64,000 nt of DNA from Pelagibaculum spongiae (GTDB lineage Bacteria > Pseudomonadota > Gammaproteobacteria > Enterobacterales > Pelagibaculaceae), in the NCBI RefSeq assembly GCF_003097315.1, contig NZ_QDDL01000001.1, forward strand, positions 620,001-684,000. The letters run 5' to 3'. Shown one piece after another: positions 56,203 to 64,000 of the stretch; positions within the stretch are counted from its first letter, which is position 1, and the number at the start of each line of letters is the position of its first letter. The position numbers were made by a program, and so were the translations under genes. The notes below the pieces were generated by a model. It did no database searches. It was not told the origin of the DNA and worked only from the letters and a program-made list of their open reading frames with translations.

Positions 56203-57567
56203 CTATCCCAGCAAACCTAATGCATTAAGGAAGATGACAAATACCAAACCGGGTGCAACCACTCGGCTGGTCCACAACCATATGGTAAACAAACCGCCCT
56301 TACCATCCAACTGTTGCGTTTGCATTTCCCGGCTAATAAACCAGCTGGCAAATACGGCAATCAGCAATCCGCCCAGTGGCAGCATGATGTTAGCGGTCAG
56401 ATAATCCAGGTTATCAAAAATGGTTCGGTCAAAAATCTTGAAATCAGCCAACACGTTAAATGACAGCACGGTGCCGATACCAATTACCCAACACAGCAAA
56501 CCAACCAACCAGGCTGACTTAGCTCGGCTCCAGTTCTTGTTTTCGACCAGCCAAGAGACACCTGGTTCCAATAAAGAAATTGCCGAAGTCCAACCGGCAA
56601 ATGCCACCAGCAGATAGAACAAAGTGCCAAAGAAACCGCCAAACTCCATACTAGTGAAGGCCAGCGTTAAGGTCGAGAACAGCAAACCTGGGCCCGCGCC
56701 TGGGTCCATATTATTGGCAAATACAATCGGGAAGATCACCATGCCCGCCATCAAAGCAACCAGCGTATCCATACCCGCAATGATCACCACGGTTTTGCCG
56801 ATATTGATATCTTTAGGCAGATAAGAGCCATAAATCATAATCGCACCCATACCCAAAGACAGAGTAAAGAACGAATGACCTAAAGCGACCAGTACTGAAT
56901 CCCAGCTGAGTTTTGAGAAGTCAGGCGCAAACAAAAATTCTAGCCCTTGTACAAAATGCCCGGTGGTTGCTGCATATCCCAGCAACACACATAACAGCGC
57001 AAATAACAGTGGCATTAAATACTTAACTAACTTTTCAATACCATCAGAAACTCCACGTGCCACTACCACTGTGGTGATTAAGGCAAACAAGGTGTGCCAT
57101 AACATCAACTCACCAGGGTTTGACACTAACGCGCTAAAACTGCCCTTAATCTCTTCTAGAGGCAACTCATGAAATGCCGGCGAAGCAATGCGCTGCACAT
57201 AAGCCAGCGCCCAGCCGGCGACCACGGTATAAAAAGACAGAATTAAAAATCCGGCCAAAGTGCCCATATAACCAATAAATGACCAAGCACCACTACCACC
57301 ATATTGGCGACCCAGGTTCATCATGGTATTGATTGGAGATTGTTTGCCGGCTCGGCCCAGAAGTACTTCCGAGACCATAATAGGTATGCCAACCAATGAG
57401 ATACAGATCAGATAGACCAGTACAAAAGCGCCACCACCATTCTCACCTGTGATGTAGGGGAACTTCCAAATATTACCCAGCCCGACTGCTGAACCGGTTG
57501 CTGCAAGAATAAACATCCACTTATTTGACCACTGGCCATGGATTGACTGTCCGCTATCAGCTGACAT
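56203..57567 (-). CDS. Sodium-dependent transporter, NSS/SNF family
   Basis: 454 aa, about 11-12 transmembrane helices. N-terminal signature WSNKWMFILAATGSAVGLGN then IWKFPYITGENGGGAFVLVY, with the unwound helix-1 sodium site, and helix 6 region ALGHSFFTLSLGMGAIMIYG. Amino acid or related amine uptake; substrate unknown. Between ratA and the divergent smpB. Confidence 0.93.
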   Translation of the reverse strand: MSADSGQSIHGQWSNKWMFILAATGSAVGLGNIWKFPYITGENGGGAFVLVYLICISLVGIPIMVSEVLLGRAGKQSPINTMMNLGRQYGGSGAWSFIGYMGTLAGFLILSFYTVVAGWALAYVQRIASPAFHELPLEEIKGSFSALVSNPGELMLWHTLFALITTVVVARGVSDGIEKLVKYLMPLLFALLCVLLGYAATTGHFVQGLEFLFAPDFSKLSWDSVLVALGHSFFTLSLGMGAIMIYGSYLPKDINIGKTVVIIAGMDTLVALMAGMVIFPIVFANNMDPGAGPGLLFSTLTLAFTSMEFGGFFGTLFYLLVAFAGWTSAISLLEPGVSWLVENKNWSRAKSAWLVGLLCWVIGIGTVLSFNVLADFKIFDRTIFDNLDYLTANIMLPLGGLLIAVFASWFISREMQTQQLDGKGGLFTIWLWTSRVVAPGLVFVIFLNALGLLG

Positions 57568-57695
57568 GACTCACCCCTTTTTGTTATTGTTGGCGTATTG
57601 TTATCTGTTTTGCAATTTCCCTCAAGACTGACCGATTAGTCAATAGCGAATTGCTACTTTAGCCCACATCATTCTTGAGACAGGCGTTAGGATTC

Positions 57696-58169
57696 ATGGC
57701 AAAGAAAAAGCCTCAGGCACCAAGCAGCACTATTGCGTTAAACAAAAAGGCCAAACACGACTACTTTCTTGAAGATCGGATTGAAGCCGGCATTGCGTTA
57801 CAAGGCTGGGAAGTCAAAAGCCTCCGCGAAGGCAAACTACAAATGGTCGATTGCTACGTGATCTTCAAAAATGGCGAAGCCTTTTTATTAGGCGCACTCA
57901 TTAGCCCATTGAACACCACCAGCACCCATATATTCCCCGACCCGACCCGCACCAGAAAACTTCTGATGCATGCAGAAGAACTTTACAAACTGCAATCATC
58001 CATCGACCGCAAAGGCTTCACTTTGCTAGCAACCGCAGTCTATTGGAAAAAAGGCATGGTTAAAGTCGAACTGGCATTGGGTAAGGGTAAAAAGCAGCAC
58101 GACAAACGTGCCACCGAAAAAGAACGTGATTGGGATCGTCAGAAAAACCGGATCATGAAAGAGAATTAA
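57696..58169 (+). CDS. smpB: SsrA-binding protein SmpB
   Basis: 157 aa from ATG 57696. OB-fold core with [31 protein letters not shown] and the C-terminal tail [20 protein letters not shown] that enters the mRNA channel. Brings tmRNA to stalled ribosomes. The ssrA gene lies 450 bp downstream on the same strand. Confidence 0.97.
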   Translation: MAKKKPQAPSSTIALNKKAKHDYFLEDRIEAGIALQGWEVKSLREGKLQMVDCYVIFKNGEAFLLGALISPLNTTSTHIFPDPTRTRKLLMHAEELYKLQSSIDRKGFTLLATAVYWKKGMVKVELALGKGKKQHDKRATEKERDWDRQKNRIMKEN

Positions 58170-58537
58170 TGGCTCTGTGCAATCAGTTCCGGTGCCCAGC
58201 ACTATTGTTAAGCACCATCATCCTGCACAAGGAAGTGCAGGATCTATGCAACATGTAAGTTAGGAGCGTAGAAAGAAATAAACACCCTTAATGTAGGTCG
58301 TCATGAGCGAAGCGAATAGCGACTTGCCAACAAATTGTCACGCTTCGCCGAGGCTCAGGGATGACCTACGAGAGAACACAGAAAAATTATTTATTTCCAC
58401 GGCCCTTAAATCATTCCCTTGCATACCACCCAACACATTTTTGATTTTGTTGAGAAAGTACTGGGTAGCACTACGCCTATCTAACCTCCATTGATTTCGT
58501 TCCTCAAAGCTAATATCACAACACCCCTAATCTCCGC
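58170..58537. other. smpB-ssrA intergenic region
   Basis: 368 bp before the ssrA promoter. Contains a 9-bp perfect hairpin ATCCTGCAC/GTGCAGGAT (58220-58243, AAGGAA loop, no T-run) 50 bp past smpB, and the large palindromic element at 58293-58369. Confidence 0.55.
58293..58369. repeat. Long imperfect palindrome (REP/MITE-like)
   Basis: GTAGGTC-GTCAT-GAGC-GAAGCG at the left is mirrored by CGCTTCG...GGCTC...GATGACCTAC at the right, folding into an ~75-nt hairpin with small bulges. The GTAGG...GAGCGAAGCG motif is of the kind found dispersed in many proteobacterial genomes. A partial relative is at 54171-54200. Confidence 0.65.
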
Positions 58538-58566
58538 TTGAGCCCCTATATCAATTGGGCTACACT
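58538..58566 (+). promoter_or_regulatory. Sigma-70 promoter of ssrA
   Basis: TTGAGC, 17 bp, TACACT. Predicted start near 58573, giving a ~45-nt precursor leader before the mature tmRNA 5' end. Confidence 0.8.
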
Positions 58567-58618
58567 CCGCTGGCTGGATTTCGGGAACCCTCTGGGTTTC
58601 AGTGATCAGCTTGGTTTT

Positions 58619-58972
58619 GGGGACGACATGGCTTCGACGTGGGTTACAAAACCTTAGGTGCATGTCGAGGGGGCAATCACCCTCGTTAATCCATAATTGC
58701 ACATTCTTAGTTGCCAACGACGACAACTACGCTTTAGCAGCTTAACAGCTGCTGACTACCTAGACGGTTTGTCTGTGGGGTGCTCTAGGTAGACAATTAA
58801 CACAGAATAAGTTTCGCTAGTGCCCGACTAGTGAGATCGAAAATCTTAGGGCTCGCTTCCGTGCATCCTGTCAGTCGGATAATCGGCGGTTAAATTTGAA
58901 GACTTGACTAAGCATGTAGTACCGAGGGCAGAGGATTTGCGGACGCGGGTTCGATTCCCGCCGTCTCCACCA
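58619..58972 (+). ncRNA. ssrA: Transfer-messenger RNA (tmRNA)
   Basis: 354 nt. The 5' end GGGGACGACATGGCTTCGAC and the 3' end GGTTCGATTCCCGCCGTCTC then CACCA form the tRNA-like half. The tag reading frame (58713-58745) starts at GCC and encodes ANDDNYALAA then TAA; the common gammaproteobacterial tag is ANDENYALAA, so Asp replaces Glu at position 4. CCA is encoded. Works with SmpB to free stalled ribosomes and mark their products for proteolysis. Confidence 0.98.
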
Positions 58973-58982
58973 AATTCACATT

Positions 58983-59017
58983 AAAGGCTTGAAATTATTA
59001 AATTTCAGGCCTTTTTT
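58983..59017 (+). terminator. Terminator of ssrA
   Basis: AAAGGC-TTGAAAT / ATTTCA-GGCCTTT with a small bulge, ending in T6; 10 bp after the CCA end. Confidence 0.9.
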
Positions 59018-59336
59018 GTATCTGCAGATTCGTTAAATCGATATTATTTAATTTATCTCTTCGAGATCAGTCGCTAAGTCTAAAATTGGCATTATTCGAA
59101 AATTTGACTGGATAACGCTTAACTTTCAACCTGATATCAATATACTCAAGTAACGCTTCTGGAAAATAAGGCCAAAAGCGCCTATTTAAAATTCGTTGCG
59201 TGCAGCTTTTAAAAAATCCAGCAATGGTTAAATAAAACAATCAAAGCTCGTAGATTAGTTTTCTTGCTCTGCACTGGGTACAAATAAAGATAATCCTGAC
59301 CAGCTTTGGATTGATTTTATAATGAGGACTACTTAA
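59018..59336. other. Intergenic region at presumed island boundary
   Basis: About 320 bp, AT-rich, no ORF. tmRNA 3' ends are frequent integrase targets, but no integrase and no second copy of the tmRNA 3' end lies in the window. Confidence 0.4.
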
Positions 59337-60376
59337 ATGGCAGAAATAACCTCTTCAACACCCAAGCTATTTTCTGAACTCTACACCCTCATTACCGACT
59401 CTCGTCAAAAAACTACAACAGCAGTCAACACCTCCCTGACTTTTATGTACTGGCAGATCGGCTAGCGAATCAATCAAGAAGTGCTGGGTGGTGAACGAGC
59501 TGAATACGGCAAGCAGATTGTCGTCACACTGGCGCGACAATTGACCAATGAGTTTGGCCGGGGCTTTTCTGATAAGCAGTTGCGCCGGATGATGCAGTTT
59601 GCCGAGGTCTTCCCGGAGCAAGAAATTGTCGTATCGCTGATGCGACAATTTAACTGGACCCACCTTATCGCCCTGATCCCCATGAAAGACCCGTTGCAAT
59701 GGGAATTCTATGCCCAAATGTGCCGCATTGAAGGCTGGAGCGTACGGGGGTTGGCAGAAAGAATCGACTCCATGTTGTATCAACGTACCGCGCTGTCAAA
59801 AAAGCCGGAAAAGCTGATTTAACAAGAATTACAAAACCTAGCTGAGAAAAACCGCATGGAACCCAGCCTAGTACTAAAAGACCCTTATGTGCTGGACTTT
59901 TACAGTTGAATGACCATTACCTAGAGAAAGATCTTGAAGACGCAATTCTGCGTGACCTTGAAGGTTTTCTACTAGAGCTAGGTGCAGGCTTTTCCTTTAT
60001 CGCTCGGCAAAAGCGCATCCAGATCGATGGCGACGATTTCTACATTGACCTGCTGTTTTACAACCGGCAGTTGAAACAGCTGGTGGCGATTGATTTAAAA
60101 ATCGGTCGTTTTAAAGCTCACTACAAAGGGCAGATGGAACTCTACCTGCGCTGGCTCGATCAACACAAACGTCAGCCGGGCGAAGAACCTCCACTGGGCA
60201 TTATTCTCTGCGCCGAAAACCGTAAAGAACAAATTGAATTGCTACAGCTGGATGATGCCGGTATTCACGTAACGGAATACCTCACCGTATTACCCGAGCG
60301 CGAAGTACTGTACACCCGCTTGCAACGCGCGATCGATGAAGCACAAAAGAAGTATGCGCTAAAGGAATCTAATTAA
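59337..60376 (+). pseudogene. YhcG-type (DUF1016) PD-(D/E)xK nuclease, inactivated
   Basis: From ATG 59337 the frame reads ITSSTPKLFSELYTLITDSR, then ...MYWQIG, a TAG (59463-59465), and continues RINQEVLGGERAEYGKQIV, the DUF1016 N-terminal helical domain. After KKPEKLI there is a TAA (59819-59821), then QELQNLAEKNRMEPSLVLKD, and at about 59900 a frame change leads into LNDHYLEKDLEDAILRDLEG and the nuclease core DDFYIDLLFYNRQLKQLVAI, DLKIGRF (D...D-x-K). Two nonsense codons and one frameshift: a dead gene. The family includes toxin- or defence-associated nucleases. Confidence 0.92.
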
Positions 60377-60430
60377 TTAATACATTACTTTGGTGCAAAA
60401 AGTCTGAAATTATTGCAATATTTTGCGTAA

Positions 60431-60583
60431 CGATGGCGTGAGCTAAATAAAAGCACCAACCTAATTGCCGAGCGCAAACGCTGGTTTGAAAGTGCGCTTA
60501 CTATCCTGCAAACCCGGCCAGAATTATTGGCTGATTTTTTAAAAGACAAACCCTATCGATATATTATATCGACCGCTTTGTAA
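60431..60583 (+). pseudogene. Unidentified 3' gene fragment
   Basis: An open stretch of 50 codons following a stop, without a start or ribosome site, reads ELNKSTNLIAERKRWFESAL, then TILQTRPELLADFLKDKPYR and a stop at 60581. The composition is protein-like and helical, so it is probably the tail of a deleted gene, but I cannot name it. Ends in a TCGATATA/TATATCGA palindrome. Confidence 0.35.
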
Positions 60584-60597
60584 CTTATTACTTAATC

Positions 60598-60622
60598 AAA
60601 AAATAGTGCGACAGTGTCGCAC
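60598..60622 (-). terminator. Terminator-like hairpin
   Basis: GTGCGAC/GTCGCAC perfect stem followed on the minus strand by TATTTTTTG. Would end transcription of the small minus-strand gene at 60637. Confidence 0.7.
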
Positions 60623-60636
60623 CATTTCAGGAAGCT

Positions 60637-60882
60637 TCAGATTGAGATCAAGTCACTGCTTGCATAAACTGATTTAACCTCGACAGCTGGCACTTCAATA
60701 TCAAAAGCCTCTTCCAAATCGCGCTTAATTCTGCGGTATTCGCCCATCTTTTCTTTATTGAAAAACAACCAAGAGCAACTACTGCAAACAAAAACAATTA
60801 AAATTACATTTAGAGAAAACAAAAAGCCACTTACATTATCGACCGATACATATAATACATTATGTGTTCTAGAGAAATGCAA
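60637..60882 (-). CDS. Small hypothetical membrane protein
   Basis: 81 codons from a TTG, no family recognised. One hydrophobic helix (GFLFSLNVILIVFVCSSC) followed by a charged cytoplasmic part EKMGEYRRIKRDLEEAFDIE. No good start or ribosome site is visible, so it may be longer, shorter or degraded; the terminator directly after it is the main support. Confidence 0.35.
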   Translation of the reverse strand: MHFSRTHNVLYVSVDNVSGFLFSLNVILIVFVCSSCSWLFFNKEKMGEYRRIKRDLEEAFDIEVPAVEVKSVYASSDLISI

Positions 60883-61370
60883 ATATCTTTACGAATCAAC
60901 TACAGCACCCTTTTCATACATTGTCAGATTGATTCAAATTGTTTTTTAATTTTCAATTTTTTTGTATTTTTTAGCTAAATAAATTTAATGTTATACCGCT
61001 TTAAACGCACTAACTTGCATCACAAGAAAGGTGCAACCGATATTATCTTCACTATAACTGGCTATTATTGGCATTTATCAGGCCTCTAACATGTAGTTAA
61101 AAATTGCATCTTTCCCATAGTTCACACCCGCCGTTTTACTGAAGAGGCTTTTCTAGTAAATTCTTCAATCGCAAAAGAGATTAGCGCAAACCATCATCTA
61201 TTTCTGACAAACAGAACCCTTACAGACTGTTAATAAACTTGTTTTAACGCAACCCAATACGAATGATGGTGGTTATCATATTGACACACACTCGACTGTG
61301 CGATACAAAACACCTCCGAAAGCAGATAAATATCACCTTCATCTAGGTATGATGTTTTCAAGCAGGGCAC
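60883..61370. other. AT-rich upstream region of the WYL gene
   Basis: 488 bp, very AT-rich, no ORF. Presumably contains the WYL-helicase promoter and an operator for the WYL protein, but I could not pick out a convincing palindrome. Confidence 0.35.
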
Positions 61371-62333
61371 ATGAACGAAACCATTACTCAAGACTACTAT
61401 CCCTCAGCCAACAATCATGCCCCTAATCGCTTGCTTGAAGTCACCCAAGCCCAACGTGCGCGGTTATTTTATATCGACTTCCGCTTATTCTTCTACGGCA
61501 CAATCAATCGGGCCGATCTAGTTGCTCGCTTTGGTATTAAAGAAGCCGCCGCATCACGTGACCTGTCATTATATAAAGAAATTGCACCAAAAAATATCGA
61601 GTATGACACCAAAGGCAAAAGCTATATTCAACGACAAAGCGAAAACATAAAATGCTGCTTTGCACCACTATTTGAATATACAGCAAACCAAACATTAGCA
61701 AGCCTTCTTCATGGTTTTGGGGATGATTTTCTAGGGGTTCAAGAACCACTAATTCCTTGTATATCTCCAGTACTCTTGAATGCTCCAGATCTTCAATCAC
61801 TGGCGCTCATTACTAAAGCCATTTATCAGAAGAAAATTTTAAAGATAACTTACCACTCGCTAACCAGTGGATTATCTCAAAAGGAAATCACCCCTTTTGC
61901 TTTAATTAATAATGGACTACATTGGCATGTTCGAGGCTATGACCGATCACAGAAACGATTTGCCGATTTTGTAATCAATCGAATCGAGTTGCCACAACTC
62001 ATTGATAAAACGCCCTCGAAGGATCAAACCAAAACTGCTGATGATCAGTGGAATAAAATTGTTGAATTACGCATTCAAGCACATCCAAAGCTAGAGCATC
62101 CAAAAACTATAGAGCATGAGTATGCAATGCAAAACGGAGAACTTAAAATAGAAGTTCGAGCAGCTATTGCAGGCTATGTTTTACGCTATTGGAATGTAGA
62201 TTGCTCTGACCAACCCAATAGTTCTCTAGCGGGATTTCATCTTTGGCTAGCAAATAAGGATGCACTGAAGAGGCTCGACAATCTCATTCTTGCAACGGGT
62301 AACAACTACGCAACTCATATCATGGATGATTGA
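61371..62333 (+). CDS. WYL-domain transcriptional regulator (BrxR/CapW-like)
   Basis: 320 aa. N-terminal winged helix-turn-helix (residues ~25-85: RLFYIDFRLFFYGTINRADL, then VARFGIKEAAASRDLSLYKE), a central WYL domain (about 140-215: AIYQKKILKITYHSLTSG, GLHWHVRGYD, FADFVINRI) and a C-terminal dimerisation domain. This three-part layout is that of regulators guarding BREX, CBASS and similar phage-defence operons. Stops 10 bp before the helicase gene, so the pair is an operon. Confidence 0.9.
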   Translation: MNETITQDYYPSANNHAPNRLLEVTQAQRARLFYIDFRLFFYGTINRADLVARFGIKEAAASRDLSLYKEIAPKNIEYDTKGKSYIQRQSENIKCCFAPLFEYTANQTLASLLHGFGDDFLGVQEPLIPCISPVLLNAPDLQSLALITKAIYQKKILKITYHSLTSGLSQKEITPFALINNGLHWHVRGYDRSQKRFADFVINRIELPQLIDKTPSKDQTKTADDQWNKIVELRIQAHPKLEHPKTIEHEYAMQNGELKIEVRAAIAGYVLRYWNVDCSDQPNSSLAGFHLWLANKDALKRLDNLILATGNNYATHIMDD

Positions 62334-62343
62334 GAGGATTTAA

Positions 62344-64000
62344 ATGCTGAAATTAGAAGACATCAAAAAAGACGCACAAGTCCAAGGTATTCTGGCCGAT
62401 ACAATTGTCCGTATTGTACAAATCGAGCCTATTGGTGAAGCTGCTATCACTGTCTATTACAAGGACAGCCAAGGCGCGTTAGGCGAGCAAATGCTATTTC
62501 GCTCAGATGAAGCTCGTTTATCAGTAGCAACTGCCGGTCGCCCTTGGGCTTTTGATGCGCCAGGAGCAGAATTTAAACTGGGTCTAGAAGCATATCGCAT
62601 TTCACAAGCAGCCTTATTTGACCCAATGATGGCCGTACATACTTCTAGCGTTGAACCCTTGCCGCATCAAATTTCGGCTGTATATGAACACATGCTACCC
62701 AAACAACCATTGCGTTATGTTTTGGCCGATGATCCTGGTGCAGGAAAAACGATCATGGCCGGTTTATTAATTAGTGAGCTGCTAATGCGTGCAGACGCTA
62801 AAAGAATTTTGATTGTTTCTCCAGGTTCTTTAACTGAACAATGGCAAGATGAGTTACTAGAAAAATTCGGCGTGATTTTTGATATATTTAGCAAAGAAAA
62901 ACAAGAACAATGTGCTTCAGGTAATTATTTCAATGAATCAGATCAACTTATTTGCAGACTAGACCAATTATCTAGAAATGAAGATTTTCAAAACAAATTA
63001 AAAAACACTGAGTGGGATCTCATCATCGTTGATGAAGCCCATAAATTATCGGCCAGTTATTTTGGAAACAAAGTAAACAAAACCAAACGATTTCTATTAG
63101 GTGAATTACTCGGTTCGATTACTCGGCATTACTTGCTCATGACCGCCACCCCACACAACGGCAAAGAAGAAGACTTTCAAGTCTGGTTATCTTTGCTGGA
63201 TACAGATAGGTTTTATGGGAAATTCCGGGAAGGTGCACATAAGGTCGACGTAACAGATATGATGCGCAGGATGGTAAAAGAAGAACTACTCAAATTTGAT
63301 GGCACCCCTCTTTTCCCTGAGCGCCGTGCTTATACAGCAAATTACGAACTTTCATCCATGGAAGCATCACTTTATGAACAGGTGACGACCTATGTTCGTG
63401 AAGAAATGAACCGAGCAGACAATCTCGACGGCAAAAAGAAAAATAACGTCGGCTTTGCATTAACCATGCTGCAACGTCGCTTGGCATCCAGCCCCGAAGC
63501 AATCTATCAATCGCTTAAACGCCGTCGTAAACGCTTAGAAGACCGTCTGACAGAAACCAGGCTTCTCGCACGTGGTCAATCCGCCGCTGGAGACATCGCC
63601 GAAACAATTGGTGAATACAGTGTAAAGAAACAAATCGACCTACCAGAAAATCTTGATGATCTTGATGATGAATTAAGTGCAGAAGAGTATGAAATCTATG
63701 CCGAGCAAGTAGTTGATCAAGCCTCAGCTGCCGAAACAATCCCTGAGCTCGAAGCAGAAATATTGATACTTAAAGATCTAGAATACCAAGCATTAAAAGT
63801 AGTGCAATCAGGTAATGATAAAAAATGGGAAGAATTATCTTGCTTACTACAAGATAATCCCGAGATGTTCAGAGCTAGCGGCAGTCGCCGAAAACTCATT
63901 ATTTTTACAGAACACAAAGATACATTGAATTATCTGATCACACGTATCAGCGGCATGCTCGGTGACACCAATGCCGTTCGCAAAATTTATGGTGGCACCA
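62344..64000 (+). CDS. SF2/SNF2-like helicase, defence-associated (partial, 3' end outside window)
   Basis: 552 codons visible, open to the right edge. A ~100-residue N-terminal domain precedes the helicase core: [10 protein letters not shown] (Q-motif-like), Walker A DDPGAGKT at ~129-136, [13 protein letters not shown] (DEAH at 230-233), LMTATPHNG, then a Lys/Arg/Glu-rich helical insert and the second RecA lobe beginning [24 protein letters not shown] is a strong ribosome site. The architecture is that of large helicases encoded with methyltransferase genes in DISARM class 1 (DrmD) or DUF1156/DUF499 systems; which applies cannot be decided because the following genes are not in view. Confidence 0.9.
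   Translation, partial: MLKLEDIKKDAQVQGILADTIVRIVQIEPIGEAAITVYYKDSQGALGEQMLFRSDEARLSVATAGRPWAFDAPGAEFKLGLEAYRISQAALFDPMMAVHTSSVEPLPHQISAVYEHMLPKQPLRYVLADDPGAGKTIMAGLLISELLMRADAKRILIVSPGSLTEQWQDELLEKFGVIFDIFSKEKQEQCASGNYFNESDQLICRLDQLSRNEDFQNKLKNTEWDLIIVDEAHKLSASYFGNKVNKTKRFLLGELLGSITRHYLLMTATPHNGKEEDFQVWLSLLDTDRFYGKFREGAHKVDVTDMMRRMVKEELLKFDGTPLFPERRAYTANYELSSMEASLYEQVTTYVREEMNRADNLDGKKKNNVGFALTMLQRRLASSPEAIYQSLKRRRKRLEDRLTETRLLARGQSAAGDIAETIGEYSVKKQIDLPENLDDLDDELSAEEYEIYAEQVVDQASAAETIPELEAEILILKDLEYQALKVVQSGNDKKWEELSCLLQDNPEMFRASGSRRKLIIFTEHKDTLNYLITRISGMLGDTNAVRKIYGGT

Noticed and set aside
58481-58726. 81-codon minus-strand ORF across the 5' half of ssrA
   Set aside because: Overlaps the tmRNA and its promoter.
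59018-61370. Integrase or att repeat downstream of ssrA
   Set aside because: Looked for a repeat of the tmRNA 3' end and an integrase gene; neither is present in the window.

Overview
The window reads as the chromosome of a marine-type gammaproteobacterium, Pseudomonas/Oceanospirillales-like. The evidence is gene order: ampD, DUF1631 and nadC together; grpE-dnaK-dnaJ-dapB-carA-carB-greA; recN-fur-bamE facing rnfH-ratA; and smpB next to ssrA. Base composition is moderately AT-rich throughout. No genus can be named from the sequence alone.

Layout. 1-9.8 kb: the 5' part of aceE, a histidine phosphatase, ampD, a DUF1631 gene, nadC, a decayed second histidine phosphatase, a GNAT acetyltransferase and a YceI / cytochrome b561 / YceI operon. 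10.3-17.5 kb: LysR regulator, rmuC, lipoprotein alpha/beta hydrolase, ferritin-like metal-dependent hydrolase, small RRM protein and a single-domain globin, with long gene-free AT-rich gaps. 17.7-19.4 kb: a pseudoazurin gene split by an intact ISAs1-type IS. 19.5-24.7 kb: a DUF1289 protein, then nrdB and nrdA behind a cobalamin riboswitch and an NrdR-box promoter. 25.1-33.4 kb: a C4-dicarboxylate system (dctB, dctD, dctPQM with a sigma-54 promoter) in which dctB is split by an IS66-family element. 33.5-48.7 kb: a frameshifted DUF805 gene, greA, carB, carA, a secreted protein of unknown function, dsdA, a PH-like membrane protein, dapB, dnaJ, dnaK, grpE (sigma-32 promoters on the last two) and nadK. 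48.7-58.2 kb: an unrecognised protein with a permuted NlpC/P60-like His/Cys pattern, a 12-copy 7-bp tandem repeat, SOS-controlled recN, fur, bamE, a region of broken LuxR-type regulator pieces, rnfH, ratA, an NSS transporter and smpB. 58.5-64 kb: tmRNA (ssrA), then accessory DNA with a multiply broken YhcG-type nuclease, a WYL-domain regulator and the start of a large SF2 helicase, which together look like the edge of a defence island.

Main points. Two insertion sequences have clean target duplications, and removing them restores exact reading frames in pseudoazurin and dctB. At least four further genes are decaying. A 51-bp structured repeat occurs at two distant loci, each immediately after an intrinsic terminator; its outer stem changes in a compensatory way between copies, so a conserved hairpin is being maintained. 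nrdAB carries layered NrdR and B12 control. The WYL-helicase pair at the right edge is the best candidate for an unfamiliar defence system, but the window ends inside it.
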